Assembly: GCA_022478985.1 (NCBI GenBank)
Contig: JAKSZP010017350.1
Span: forward strand, 1 to 64,000
DNA length: 64,000 nt
Direction: 5' to 3'
From: Massospora cicadina
Lineage: Eukaryota; Entomophthoromycota; Entomophthoromycetes; Entomophthorales; Entomophthoraceae
The number at the start of each line of letters is the position of its first letter. Position 1 is the stretch's first letter. Below, piece by piece: positions 11,341 to 21,020 of the stretch. A model generated the notes under the pieces. That model ran no database searches. It worked only from the letters and a program-made list of their open reading frames with translations, and had not been told where the DNA came from. Made by a program: the position numbers and the translations under genes.

Positions 11341-12099
11341 GACTCCGTTCATTCTTATAAAGCTTTATGTCAAGGCCAGAACATACGTCTGAATACTCCT
11401 CCAACGACTCTTGAACCTTGCATTGTTGGTCAACTATTGAAATCCTTTCCGATAAAAGTTTTTTCAGGCCCACCAAAGAGGCTTTTCAAAACCAAAGTCT
11501 CTTAGGCTCCCAAAACTTTGGACATTGTTGACAGCTTCCACTGGGAGGAGGTGGACTTAGGCGGTGTGACTATTTTGACCTAATATTTTGTGTTTGTTAG
11601 TAAAGTTATCCAGCAACACTGATATGAATCTGACATAAGCTAAATCTAGAATTCCCGAGCAAGTTAGAACCTTCTTTTGTGGATGGGTTGTTTAGGCCTC
11701 AGATTTACAGTAAGTATCCAGATAGGATGTATACATGGACCTTGGTTTTGGCAATGACTTGGGACCTCAGAGGTATTGTAGTGCCCTAGGTAAGTAGATC
11801 GGCTTGCCTTCTTGCCCATCAACAGCACGGGGGCACTTGGAGTAGAGGGCCTCTTATATGATATTCAAGCCAATCAATTCTGCCTTCACTCTCCAGTAAA
11901 CAGGCTTGTGCTTCTACTTCCATCTTAGAGTCACAAGAAGCTTTTAAGATCAGGGGGACCTGATGCTCTAGTAGGGATAGAAAGTCATCATGTAATGGAC
12001 TACGGCTGAGTAGTCTCAAAGGAACTGAGTCCCAAGGAGCTTGTCATAGCAAGGATTCTCTTTGTGCAACAGTGGTGGTGTTTACAGCAAGCTTTCCAA

Positions 12100-12380
12100 A
12101 CCTCACCAGTAGAGAGAATATGTCCTAGGATTGCGTGCATTGTGGGACAGCTGTGCCATACTCCATATAGTGGGGCAAATTCAAAGTAATCTTAACGTTC
12201 TTCACTAATTCTGATGATATAACGTTCACAAGGGAGCCACTGTCAGCTCTGACAAGGATTAGGATCTTATGACCTCAAACTGTGACGCGGTAACCACAAT
12301 TCTGAACTGGGAGGTAACATGAGAAGCATGGGAGAGTCATTGGAAGAAGATTAAGCAGAATCACTTTCTTTATCATCAAT
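12100..12380 (-). pseudogene. Protease region of Gypsy B
   Basis: The minus strand around 12215-12262 reads RADSGSLVNVISSELVKNVK. D-S-G matches the aspartic protease loop and here the catalytic Asp is kept. The flanking sequence carries stops (for example near 12200 and 12280), so no working enzyme is made. It lies between gag and RT. Confidence 0.6.
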
Positions 12381-12479
12381 GGATACCAAAACTTATTCTC
12401 CAGGTACAATAGCTCCAAGTTCGTTCAAGCTTATGGAGGATCCTTAAGGCGTAGTAGGGATTTCAGAATGGAGAGCCTC

Positions 12480-13814
12480 GTCCTTCATTCTGACAGCCCT
12501 TTTCCCACTTCCTTGGAAAGTCATTTTCCAGCAGGCCTTGGAACTGAGTTTGAAACTGTTACAGTAGGTGCATCAAGGTCAAGGATTTTCAGGTTTTTGA
12601 CCACATGGACTCGAGGATGATTAGAGAAACCTGTAGAGTTAGCCTTAGAGTCTAGTGTCAACGCAGGGATCTTAAAATTGTTGCTTAATTTCTGGATACA
12701 GTAAACCCAACTTTCTTCCCAATACTATGCATTTAAACCTCAGGGTTAGATCCCAATGCAGGGATGAATGCGGTGATAGAATCATCCAATTTGATATGAC
12801 TGGTAGTGACTAAGGGTTATGCTTGGGCATAAAAACAGCTGGCAAACCCCATATGGCTTTCTCATTTATTCAGGAGGATACCCATAAAAACTTTCTTGGT
12901 TGGCCATGGTTTGATTTATTCCAAACTATTGAATTAAGGCTGTATAGACCTGTTCCCTGGTGTTGCACTTCTTATAATGGGGGTCATGAACTCCCATGCA
13001 GTGTTTTTGACGAAGGAGTGGATATGATTCACCTTCTGCCAGTCAGTGCCCCCTCCATTAAACTTTCGTATGCATACAGAAATGAGGCAATGCTTTCTTG
13101 GCCAGGGGTAAAAACTTTCTTTAAGCTAGGGTTAAAGTTAGGCACATGAGGAGTGGAGAGGGTGTTAATACCAGTGATGGCCGCAGGGACAGAGATCTCT
13201 GTCTCCACATAGTTGCAGGGGGCCTGCTGGTCTTGCAGTCAATGAGGAACTTAAGGTCCTCTTGAATATCATCCCTATTTTGGTTGAGGGAGGAAATGTG
13301 AAAGCCTTATTTTAACCTAATCTTTTAGGAATTAAATGTTGGCGCCCTGAAGGAGAAGCTGGCCCTCCAAGGTGGTCTAAAGGGTTTCAAACCCTTATCA
13401 AGTTTTTTCAAGCTGAGAGATGTGACTATAGGTAAGTTTGGTGAAAGTGCTGAAATTGTCCATTTTAGGCCAAAAGTGCCTTAATGGATACCCTAGAGTT
13501 GAGAGGGACTCGGCCACTTGTTGTTTGCACCCCTGAGCTAACCCCAAATTTTATTGCGCAAGGTAACCCAAGGCTGTTATTATATCATTTTTGCCATGGG
13601 TTGTCAGGGCCATCTGAAGTGGGTGCTGCTGGACCTGGGGCCCTTGAGGACTATGGGGACTCTCTAGTCCTTTGTGTCCCTCATGCCCTTTGGGGCCTTC
13701 AGTCCCCCTAGGCCCTTCACGACCTTCATTCCAAGAGGGGTAGTCATGAGAGGACAGCTCCTGAAAGTGTTGTTTCAGGGTCCATACCAGATCCTCAACT
13801 TGGAGGAGGCGCTA
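12480..13814 (-). pseudogene. Gag of Gypsy B, C-terminal part, with collagen-like stretch
   Basis: On the minus strand a coherent gag can be followed through changing frames. VEDLVWTLKQHFQELSSHDY lies near 13800-13740, then seven G-X-Y triplets (13730-13667, starting GRE-GPR-GTE-GPK). A capsid-like block follows at about 13150-12950: FTPGQESIASFLYAYESLME, then WQKVNHIHSFVKNTAWEFM. The N-terminal part lies right of repeat E1 (14770-15340). Stops and frameshifts are frequent. Confidence 0.6.
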
Positions 13815-14760
13815 ATTCTAATTTTCCTCAAGTGTCAATAAGCTCTCTATAACTCTCCAAATCCCAGCGTGGTGTAGCTCGGTGCACAGGACCAAAGTAA
13901 GGGAACTATTAGTCATCGTTATAATAAAGAGAGCCCAGCAGAGGGTGCTTGAGCTATAGAGACTTAAGGCGAGGGTGTTGAGCACAGTAAGAGTAATAAT
14001 AAATCGAGCAATCTTCAAAAACTTGGCTGTACCCAGAGTGAAGTTCATAACTGAGCTTAGTACAGGGGTAGAATGCACTAGTGACCTGGTTTGGAATGAA
14101 CCTGGTAGGACCAACGGTGTACCTGAGGCTGTGATAAATTTAAACAAAATAAATTGGCTAACACAATGTGTGATCTCCTCAAAAAGGTCCATGCACAGGT
14201 TCGCCTAAGTCAAAATATGGAAAAATGTAAAAAAGACTATGGGTTTTATTAGTGGAGATGATTAACGAGAAATGTTGGTATCAAGCAAACATAATTAAAC
14301 CATCTCAGGGAAGTTTGTTCAGTGAAAGTGGTATTAAGCCTTGATGTACCAAAAGGCACACACTTCCATCCAAAAGGGTATTATACTATGTTACTGACCT
14401 TACTCAAGTGATTGATTGAAGTTGTACCCAACCTGAGATTGCAATTTCACAAATAAAATGGTTTATACCCCCTTTCACTGATTAACCAGATTGTGCTGTT
14501 GTCGTTTACCATGTGGCTCGTCCATTTTAAATCCCAAGCCAAAACAAGGGGTTGGGCGTTTTGCACCTCGCTTGTACTAACCTGGGCATACTTGGTCTGT
14601 ACCCAGTTTTGGTCCAAGGTGTGCTTGAGATCAGAACGAGCCTGAAGTTTAACCTTCTGGACCTCCTGCCGCCCAGCCTTGTACTTGGGTTTGGTGCTTT
14701 CTATCAAGTCATGTAAACATGACATCAAGGAGTTGGATGTTATGACGCAGCTGGTCATCA
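13815..14760 (-). repeat. Repeat E, copy 1 (inside gag of B)
   Basis: About 0.95 kb on the minus strand aligns with 56330-57225 on the plus strand. Two protein stretches are conserved in frame. At 14447-14770 KVKL...DLKHTLDQNWVQTKYAQV matches KVKL...DLKHTIDQRWVKAKYSQV of copy 2. At 13818-14192 TLCWALF...LTLVLCT matches TLCWALI...LTLALCT. The spacing and the 3' region without long frames resemble the C-terminal end and 3' UTR of a non-LTR element, but I do not recognise the protein. It interrupts gag of B, which makes the internal part of B about 1.5 kb longer than that of A or C. Confidence 0.6.
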
Positions 14761-14769
14761 AAATAGCCA

Positions 14770-15340
14770 AAGATCCCGCTACCTAACATCACAATTTGGT
14801 CTTAGGCCTCTTTGATTAATTGTAGTTTATCAATAATGGCCTTGTTGTTGTCATGGACAAAGGAGGAGGCCACATTGTAGAAATTAACAAAGTGGAAGCG
14901 TAAGGCCTGGGTGAGCCTAGATGTTGGGTGACTTCATGATGATGCAACCCAACTATCTGAAGTAGGTGATGAATAGCTAGGTGGATAAAGTTGCGAAGGT
15001 AGCATTTAGGATTCAGGGAAAGTTCTTCTGCTGGCATCTGGGTTGAGGCATAGAGGTCTTACATGATAGAGAGCATGGAAGAGGCGCAGGAGCAGCTGGA
15101 GCGGGCACCCACGGAGTAGATGCCATTTACTAATTGTTAGACAACATTGTTAAGACTCTTGTACTGGAGTTGGTATTGACTTCCATCAGCAGAAGGCAGG
15201 GAGAACTGGAATGTGGCCTGAAATCCTAATTCTCAGGCTACATGAGTGGTACATCATACCGCAAGTTCCTAATCCATTGAGCAACGCTCCTTGACTGAAC
15301 AGCAGATTGATCTTCTGGACTACTTATATTCTCCATTGTA
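14770..15340 (-). pseudogene. Gag of Gypsy B, N-terminal part
   Basis: A gag-like start begins with ATG at about 15316 on the minus strand (MENISSPEDQSA). It continues through a frameshift as a block reading LRFHFVNFYNVASSFVHDNN and then FGYFDDQLRHNIQLLDVMF, up to the E1 junction near 14720. It stands just after the PBS. Stops near 15217 and 15130 and at least two frameshifts break it. No domain is recognised. Confidence 0.5.
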
Positions 15341-15375
15341 CATGATAGAAGTTTTCACTTAGGAAAGTTCAGAGA

Positions 15376-15393
15376 CCCCTGTAGTGACCACCA
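15376..15393 (-). promoter_or_regulatory. Primer-binding site of Gypsy B
   Basis: The minus strand reads TGGTGGTCACTACAGGGG, 5 bases (AAAAG) after the end of the 5' LTR. It is complementary to a tRNA 3' end CCCCTGTAGTGACCACCA. It differs from the site of A by one base. Confidence 0.75.
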
Positions 15394-15470
15394 CTTTTTG
15401 TCAGCGTTACAGTTCTCTAGACTGTTGTTAAGGCTAAAGGGTGGCTCAAAGATAAGTTTTTACAAAAATT

Positions 15471-15544
15471 AATCACACCAGGAGTCAAACCTCAGAAATT
15501 AGTAAAATGTTTAAACAGAGCCAAACACTAAACTGATTATGCTA
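15471..15544 (-). other. tRNA-like sequence inside the right LTR of B
   Basis: This is the second copy of the block at 8341-8412. Box B-like GGTTTGACTCC is at plus 15481-15491, and the box A-like stretch has decayed (CAGTTTAGTGTTTGG). The end TAGCATA is identical to the left copy. Confidence 0.4.
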
Positions 15545-15550
15545 GAGGAG

Positions 15551-16422
15551 TATCAGACATTCTCCATCTCAACTTAAAAAAAAGAACGTTGGAGGTATTA
15601 ATGCTCCCAAATCTCCTACCATGATTGGCCCATCTCCTGCCTGATCATTAAATAATATTGTGGTTAATAATAATATGAGTACCAATGGCGTAAAGACCTT
15701 GGCAGATTCTTGGTGGAATCCTAATTATTGGAAAAATATGGTTTATCACAAAAATCAGCTTAAAAAGGTAGATACTAATAATAGGATTACTCTGACTTCT
15801 CAGCCAAATTTGAGGTGTTCAATATTGCACAGATTTGAACCTCTGCAATGTGAGAAGATTTTACCCATCAATGATTAATTGCAAATTAACAATTCATTAC
15901 TACGCGAGTCTGACCACTGCTGAAATGAGAAGATTTTACTCGATGATGATAGGGTGAGAATTAATAAATCATTACCATGCGAGTCTAACCATCGCTGAGG
16001 TGAGAAGATTTTACCTGACAATGATAGGGTGCAAATTAACCAATCATTGCCATGCAAGTCTGACCACCGTCAAGGTGAGAAGACTTACTCACTGGTGATT
16101 GGATACAATTCATCAAATTGTTACCACACGGGTCAGTTTTACCTCAAAATATATAACTTTGATCTGATAGGCTGAAAGCCTATATTTCCTAATTTAGATA
16201 CCTCTGCTTTATATCCTTTTGCCTCAAATACCCATGGCCTCAATATCTGAACTAGTTTAAATAGGAATTTAGTATTGAGAAAATGACCTTTATTGGTTTT
16301 GCCCTGCCTAAACAATAAAAAACATAAGAAAAATTTAACAAAGCATTATTTATTACTTTTATTAAAAAGTAAAATTCTCACTTTACAGAAATTATTTGTG
16401 GCATCCATTGGCAGATCCCACA
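15551..16422. mobile_element. Solo LTR K with AGGAG target duplication
   Basis: It begins TATCAGACATTC (TG decayed to TA) and ends GATCCCACA, 872 bp. It is flanked by AGGAG at 15546-15550 and 16423-16427. The uninterrupted left LTR of B has a single AGGAG at the same point (8413-8417), so the empty site is known. No internal coding region is present, which makes it a solo LTR left by recombination. Its start resembles that of the Gypsy A LTR (TGTCAGACA), hinting at a related family. Confidence 0.8.
15851..16135. repeat. Tandem repeat, 75-bp unit, about 3.8 copies
   Basis: TGAGAAGATTTTAC starts units at 15851, 15926 and 16001, and a diverged version at 16076, exactly 75 bp apart. Each unit also carries CATTACCATGCGAGTCTRACC or a close variant. 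The array lies in the first half of solo LTR K. The minus-strand frame 15875-16057 repeats every 25 residues because of it and is not taken as a gene. Confidence 0.85.
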
Positions 16423-16829
16423 AGGAGGTCAAAGATATAAGGATGGATTGAGCTCTGACTACTTTTTTTACATTCAAAATGTAACTATATGTTATAGGGT
16501 GTAGGGACATTGTGCCTCAAGATTTTTTGTGGCCCCATCTGCTCAGGATCTTACATGGCCTTCCAGATTGACTGCCTGGGTGGCACCCTCATTGTGCTTC
16601 GTTGCTCCGTGATAAGAGTGGTGGAAACTGCACCTTTTGTGATTCAGGACGCGGGGATGAGACTCCTGAAGTCATCTCCATTAATCCTCAAACGCGTGCA
16701 GATTTATGACTGATTTTGGGATTGGTGCCATTGAAATAAGGCTCCGTTTGATTAGGCTTAGGAGTCAATTTATTGCGGCTCAATTCAGAAGTAGGGACTT
16801 AATTTTTGTTTACATCTCGAATCCCAACA

Positions 16830-16834
16830 TTCAG
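16830..16834. repeat. Right TSD of Gypsy B (TTCAG)
   Basis: TTCAG directly after the LTR end CA at 16829, identical to 1754-1758. Confidence 0.7.
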
Positions 16835-17253
16835 AGTAATCAATAAATTGTTTTTATAATAAAAATAGCATAGGCTGAGATTATATAGCATTTCTGAGGT
16901 CAGCAAGTTACCAAGTATATGAATATTATGGTTTTCTAGAAGTATGACCTGTGATAATAAATAACAGAAAAACTGGATTTATAAATTAGCAAATAAAACA
17001 AAAATTGAGAGTACAGCTAACGTTTCTGTTTTTTGAAAAGCTGATTATATAAAAGATATTTCAATATTATTCTCATTGATTGGTAACTATGTAATCAAAC
17101 AGAGATATCATGAAAGTGCATCAAAGTTGTTACATTTACAACAACCAACGTAGCCAGACTATAACATAGTCATTCTGGTCAATATGAAACCTCTTAATAA
17201 TATAAACCTAATTCTACTTTGACTTTTACTAAAAAACTATGCTATAAGGCATA
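16835..17253. other. AT-rich spacer, no gene seen
   Basis: AT-rich sequence with stops in all frames and no repeat match that I could see. Confidence 0.6.
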
Positions 17254-17511
17254 TTAATGACTTTCTGCTTGACTTAATTTTAACAAGTTAGTAAGAGTAA
17301 AGCAAGAATAACAACATTGACCAACCTCAACATAGTCTACCCTATTGTTTTTGTCTCCCTTGCTGAATGCCCGATATATGGCAGCAGAGAAACAAACTTG
17401 GCATTTTCTGCCCTGCAGGAAAGAGCGTTTAACTGGGTAAACCAGTTGTTCAAATCCTTGGGATGATAAATTCTTCCCAAGGATCTCAACTTCCACCTCA
17501 CTCATTTTCAA
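17254..17511 (-). CDS. Hypothetical 85-residue Cys-containing ORF
   Basis: An ATG-started frame on the minus strand (MKMSEVEVEI...) of 85 codons ends in TAA. It holds CQVC near residue 37 and CCYSC near residue 66 with a charged stretch between, which could be a metal-binding arrangement, but the spacing fits no motif I can name. It is unusually open and well composed for its AT-rich surroundings. No second copy is seen in the window. It might be a small gene, one exon, or part of a lost element. I do not recognise it. Confidence 0.3.
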   Translation of the reverse strand: MKMSEVEVEILGKNLSSQGFEQLVYPVKRSFLQGRKCQVCFSAAIYRAFSKGDKNNRVDYVEVGQCCYSCFTLTNLLKLSQAESH

Positions 17512-20298
17512 AAAGTTCCTTTTAGCCCCTGATGCTCCCTCAGAGCAACATGTGGCTCAGTTTTGAGTCATATATGGGAGCTGTTACCATATTAAGTAAA
17601 CTAGTAATTTGAATAGCGTAAGTGATGATGGAACCCGATGGATTTATAAACTTCCACACCTATATAGGTATTTTTATTTTAGCTTCCTCCTGTAAGGTAA
17701 TTCCGCAACTTCAGTGACTGTGTCTCTAGTTTTTAGGGAACCTCTCTCCCAACAACTTGCTTCTAGCTAACAGTGGACACCATTATGGTGGATCAGCTTG
17801 CAAGTTTGCCCATCCATCTTCCCCTTCCCACAAAAATGCTCACATGGAGCTGATGGGTGGATTAGCAGCCTATGAATACAACCTAATCTACAGTTTGTGG
17901 TCTCTAATAATGCCACCCATCTCACTGAGCCTCACATGTTTGCTAAAACACACCCTAGCTAATAAAATCTTAATACTAATTCTCCCTCGTGCAGTTATCC
18001 CCTCTTCCCTGGCCATATATTATGTGCCCACGTGGAGGACGACTATATGTATTTCTTATTTTGAGTTTGATCACCCAAAGAAAAAAATTCCCTTCTTGCA
18101 GCCTCTATTGCTCCTGAAAGGCCTTAGGTTCCAGCTATCAACCTGTACAGTGTTTTGCATCCCTTCAGGAAAGAAAAATGGTTCCAATCTTAAGACTGTC
18201 CCACTTACGCAGCTAGCTGATTTAGGGCATACCCTTGATGATAGTATTTAGTAGCAGCACCCCCGTTGAGTTTTCCCCCCAAAGTCCCATCCTAGGCCCA
18301 AGGTCACTATCAACTATATAACCACAGATCTCTTAGTGCAGAAAACACAACAATTCTTCCATAGATCCAGAAGACTTGTAATGTTAAGGATTCCGATGAA
18401 AAAGTCACACCCAAGCATTGGGCGCCATTAAACTCTCAAGTTGTTAATCAAACCTGGAACTTGGTATAATCCCAGGTAAAAATATTTTCTGATTTTTTCA
18501 TAAAGTTAAAAGCTCGAAGGAAAAGGTCCCCAAATGGGGCATAAGCATCAACAAGTTCTGAACTGAACAAAATCAACGTTAAAAACAACTCAAAAGTTAT
18601 ATAACAAAGTTACAAAATGAATTGCTTAAGCATAGTGTAGGTGTGAACCTAAGTGTTTTATCTCATGACCTTGTGGTTCCCCTTTAGTATGTAAAACGAC
18701 AACCTTCACTGGTAAAGTTGTAGTATATTTTAATTAGTTTCCTTGTTGTTTAATATAAAATATATATCAGAAAAACTTTACTTTTATATTCATCTTGATA
18801 ATTTAAAATGGCAGATAGGAAGCAACTTAATGGATTTTGCCCTATCAAATTTCTCCTCCAATGTGGCCCTTAAAAGCTCCTTGAAACCAGCAATGCCTTG
18901 TGGACTGTGGCTGGTCTTTTGAGTTCTATCATACCCGCGAAGGCAGCTGGTCATTCCTTGAAACATTTGGTTCCTAACATCTCTGCGCCCACCTCATCCC
19001 ATGACCAAACTGCTACTGACTCTATGGCATTTTCTGCCTATGATACAATTCTACCCCTCCCCAAAGCCTGCTTCTGGATTGGTTCCTGTTACAGCCAATC
19101 AGGTCCCTCCTCAGAACAGATCTGAAAATATCACAGCCAATCAGGAAGTAGATTTGACTACAGTTTGGTTCTTAGATTCTACTAAATTTACTAATCAATT
19201 CATAATCTTAGGACAATGCCCCAATCCAGTCAACCAGAATCTTGGGTTTACTGTCTGAGGTTTTTATGTTGGGTGAATCTATTACACCATCCAATTTTCA
19301 CCTTGTTAAATTTTTTAATGAAAAATATGACGCATGATTCCGCTCATTTTAAGCCCCCAGACAGACGTTGATACAATTCAGAGTGAACAACAGCTTAACG
19401 TTAAAGCGGCTGGCTCACCTGACTGTTATCCCCTTCATAAAGCTGTCAACAGAATTAGTGATGATGATTGCAGCTAATATTCCTCCTCCTGATATACCAT
19501 CAGCTAGTCCCCTGGGCAAGCGCAATCTTTTGAAAAGGTACAAAAAAGCCAACTTATTAAAACATTTTCATGGTAACGTGTAACCCAAAATCTAAAATTA
19601 TCCACACTGTTATTGCAACGTTTGTTGGGCTCTCCAACACACACCTTCAAACCAAAGAGGCTCTTTCCATTTATATTGACATCCTTAATCATGCGTGCCT
19701 ATTTTCAATAAACCACACTTAGTAACAATGAACTGCACACAGCTGATGCCCCGCACCATTGCTCTCAGCCTTAGCCCATACCTATCTCTGGTATAAGGAA
19801 GGCACAGCCAAGGATATGTTTTTAATCTCCTTCCCCTTCCCAATGATTGGGTAAGTGGTTCTCCGCTGTCCCCCCAGTTGGGTGTGATTTTATTTGTTTA
19901 CAGATTGATCTTTGGGAGTTTGGTCTTTCTGTGTTGGTTTCTTATGTTTTTATTTTCTTTAAGCAAAAGGGCAAAAACATCCTCTGTTTTCTTAACTCAA
20001 ATAAACACTATTATAATGCTGTAATCTCCTAAGCATATAAAAGCTCTATAGGAGCTCCATCTGGCTTATAGCTTTCCCCATGAAAGAAAGACTCCATAAA
20101 ATAAGTGCCAATGATAATTTATACCACAAACTTTTTTATCCTACCATACTTTGATGTTATACTGATCACCAAAAGTGCGTGTCTTTTGACTCAGTACTCC
20201 TTAGGTTTATTACTTTTACATAATTATCAGTGCTCTTATGTATATGATAAAAGAATACTCCTTTAATTAGTCTATCAGCTCTAATTCTCTGAGCATAT
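17512..20298. other. Region without a clear gene
   Basis: Frames at 17757-18251 (164 codons), 18898-19125 and 19368-19583 are open, but I see no known motif and their composition follows the local sequence. 17630-17680 has TATA-like stretches (TTATAAAC, TATATAGG). Short CCAATCAGG direct repeats occur at 19096 and 19138. This may be an old element too decayed to classify. Confidence 0.4.
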
Positions 20299-20314
20299 GG
20301 GTTTATCACTTCTT
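20299..20314. repeat. Left TSD of the SINE (16 bp)
   Basis: GGGTTTATCACTTCTT, identical to 20601-20616. A perfect duplication of this length is typical of LINE-driven target-primed insertion. Confidence 0.9.
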
Positions 20315-20600
20315 TTATTTAACCAAGGAAAGCCAACTAGGGGACAGGCATTACCAAAAGAAAGAAACGATATGAAACCTGAACAGGGTCAACTCCGTCA
20401 AAGTAAGTTTTTCCACCTCCGGATAGGGACTCAAATTTTTCTGGTTACGTCATGGGTAAGGTTTTCATGTTATTAGACTTACTAACCGCCAATAGCTTCC
20501 TTTGGCTGGCACCCCAATTGATGTGCGAAAGGTGGGAATCAAACCTGCAACCTTCAGGTTGGTAGCTGTATGCCCTTACCAACTCGCCTTCCACCCCCTA
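20315..20600 (-). mobile_element. tRNA-derived SINE, 286 bp
   Basis: It is bounded on both sides by the perfect 16-bp duplication. On the minus strand it starts TAGGGGGTGGAAGGCGAG and has a tRNA-like head: box A-like AAGGCGAGTTGG (plus 20579-20590) and box B GGTTTGATTCC (plus 20535-20545, one change from the Pol III consensus). The body then has no coding capacity. The 3' end carries TCCCCTAGTTGGCTTTCC (plus 20327-20344), then TTGGTTAAATAA. That motif matches the LINE 3' end at 258-275 (16 of 18) and 43666-43683 (14 of 18), so this LINE family probably moves it. The head lacks a good acceptor stem and I do not assign a tRNA isotype. Confidence 0.9.
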
Positions 20601-20616
20601 GGGTTTATCACTTCTT
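20601..20616. repeat. Right TSD of the SINE (16 bp)
   Basis: GGGTTTATCACTTCTT, identical to 20299-20314. Confidence 0.9.
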
Positions 20617-21020
20617 ACTCAGCTGATGTTTGATCATCTTTAAACTAATGTCTGTTTTTATGCTTTATAGTTGTACTTCGCCGCTTCATAATCTTTATGG
20701 GAGCAGATTCCTATAACTAATATAGAGACGAAGCAACTTTTTTATATTGAAGTCTCATTATTAAATTCATCATGCTCAAGTATGGTAAATATTGCCTGCT
20801 CTATCTAGGACATCCTTTGTTAAAGTTTATGATTGAGGTTGTCCATTGATACTAGCTCTCAAAACACAGTAATGACAATCACAAGTCTACTATAACTTGA
20901 GATTATCTAAGGAATTAGTGCCAAAGTTACATACTCTGAATTATACAAGAAGAGTTTCTGCTGTGTAAGAAGAAGATTATATAGCTTAGAGAAAAAGAAT
21001 GTTCTAATTGAAAACCTTGG
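20617..21020. other. AT-rich spacer, no gene seen
   Basis: About 0.4 kb without open frames or repeat matches. Confidence 0.6.

Larger units (their letters stand above)
1759..16829 (-). mobile_element. Gypsy element B, with nested insertions
   Basis: This is a Ty3/Gypsy LTR retrotransposon read on the minus strand: right LTR (5'), PBS, gag, protease, RT/RNase H, integrase, left LTR (3'). The left LTR is 1759-1765 plus 8272-8818 (554 bp). The right LTR is 15399-16829, which is also 554 bp once a nested solo LTR and its duplicated 5 bp are subtracted. Both LTRs read TG...CA on the plus strand, and TTCAG flanks both ends. Gypsy A sits inside the left LTR, repeat E1 inside gag and solo LTR K inside the right LTR. 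Coding regions carry many stops and frameshifts, so the copy is dead. Confidence 0.8.
15399..16829 (-). repeat. Right (5') LTR of Gypsy B, split by solo LTR K
   Basis: On the plus strand it starts TGTCAGCGTTACAG and ends ATCCCAACA, followed by TTCAG. It matches the left LTR in 15399-15550 and 16428-16829. The 877 bp between (solo LTR K plus one AGGAG copy) is missing from the left LTR. A frame at 16510-16713 mirrors the one at 8518-8703 and reflects LTR similarity, not a gene. Confidence 0.85.

Noticed and set aside
15240..15310. A possible tRNA D-arm (GCTCAATGGATTAGG on the minus strand)
   Set aside because: No box B follows at the right distance and the stretch reads as gag N-terminus of Gypsy B.
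15875..16057. A minus-strand ORF with 25-residue periodicity
   Set aside because: The periodicity comes from the 75-bp tandem repeat (75 is divisible by 3), so one open frame opens all units; no independent coding evidence.
17757..18251. A third copy of repeat E on the plus strand
   Set aside because: Some runs look alike (for example TTAGCAGCCTATGAATACAA against TTAGCTGCTTATTTGTATCT) but the match is patchy and would need many gaps.
20528..20600. A minus-strand tRNA gene with A and B boxes
   Set aside because: It lacks a full acceptor stem and a clean anticodon arm, and lies inside a 286-bp unit framed by 16-bp duplications, so it is the head of a SINE and not a tRNA gene.
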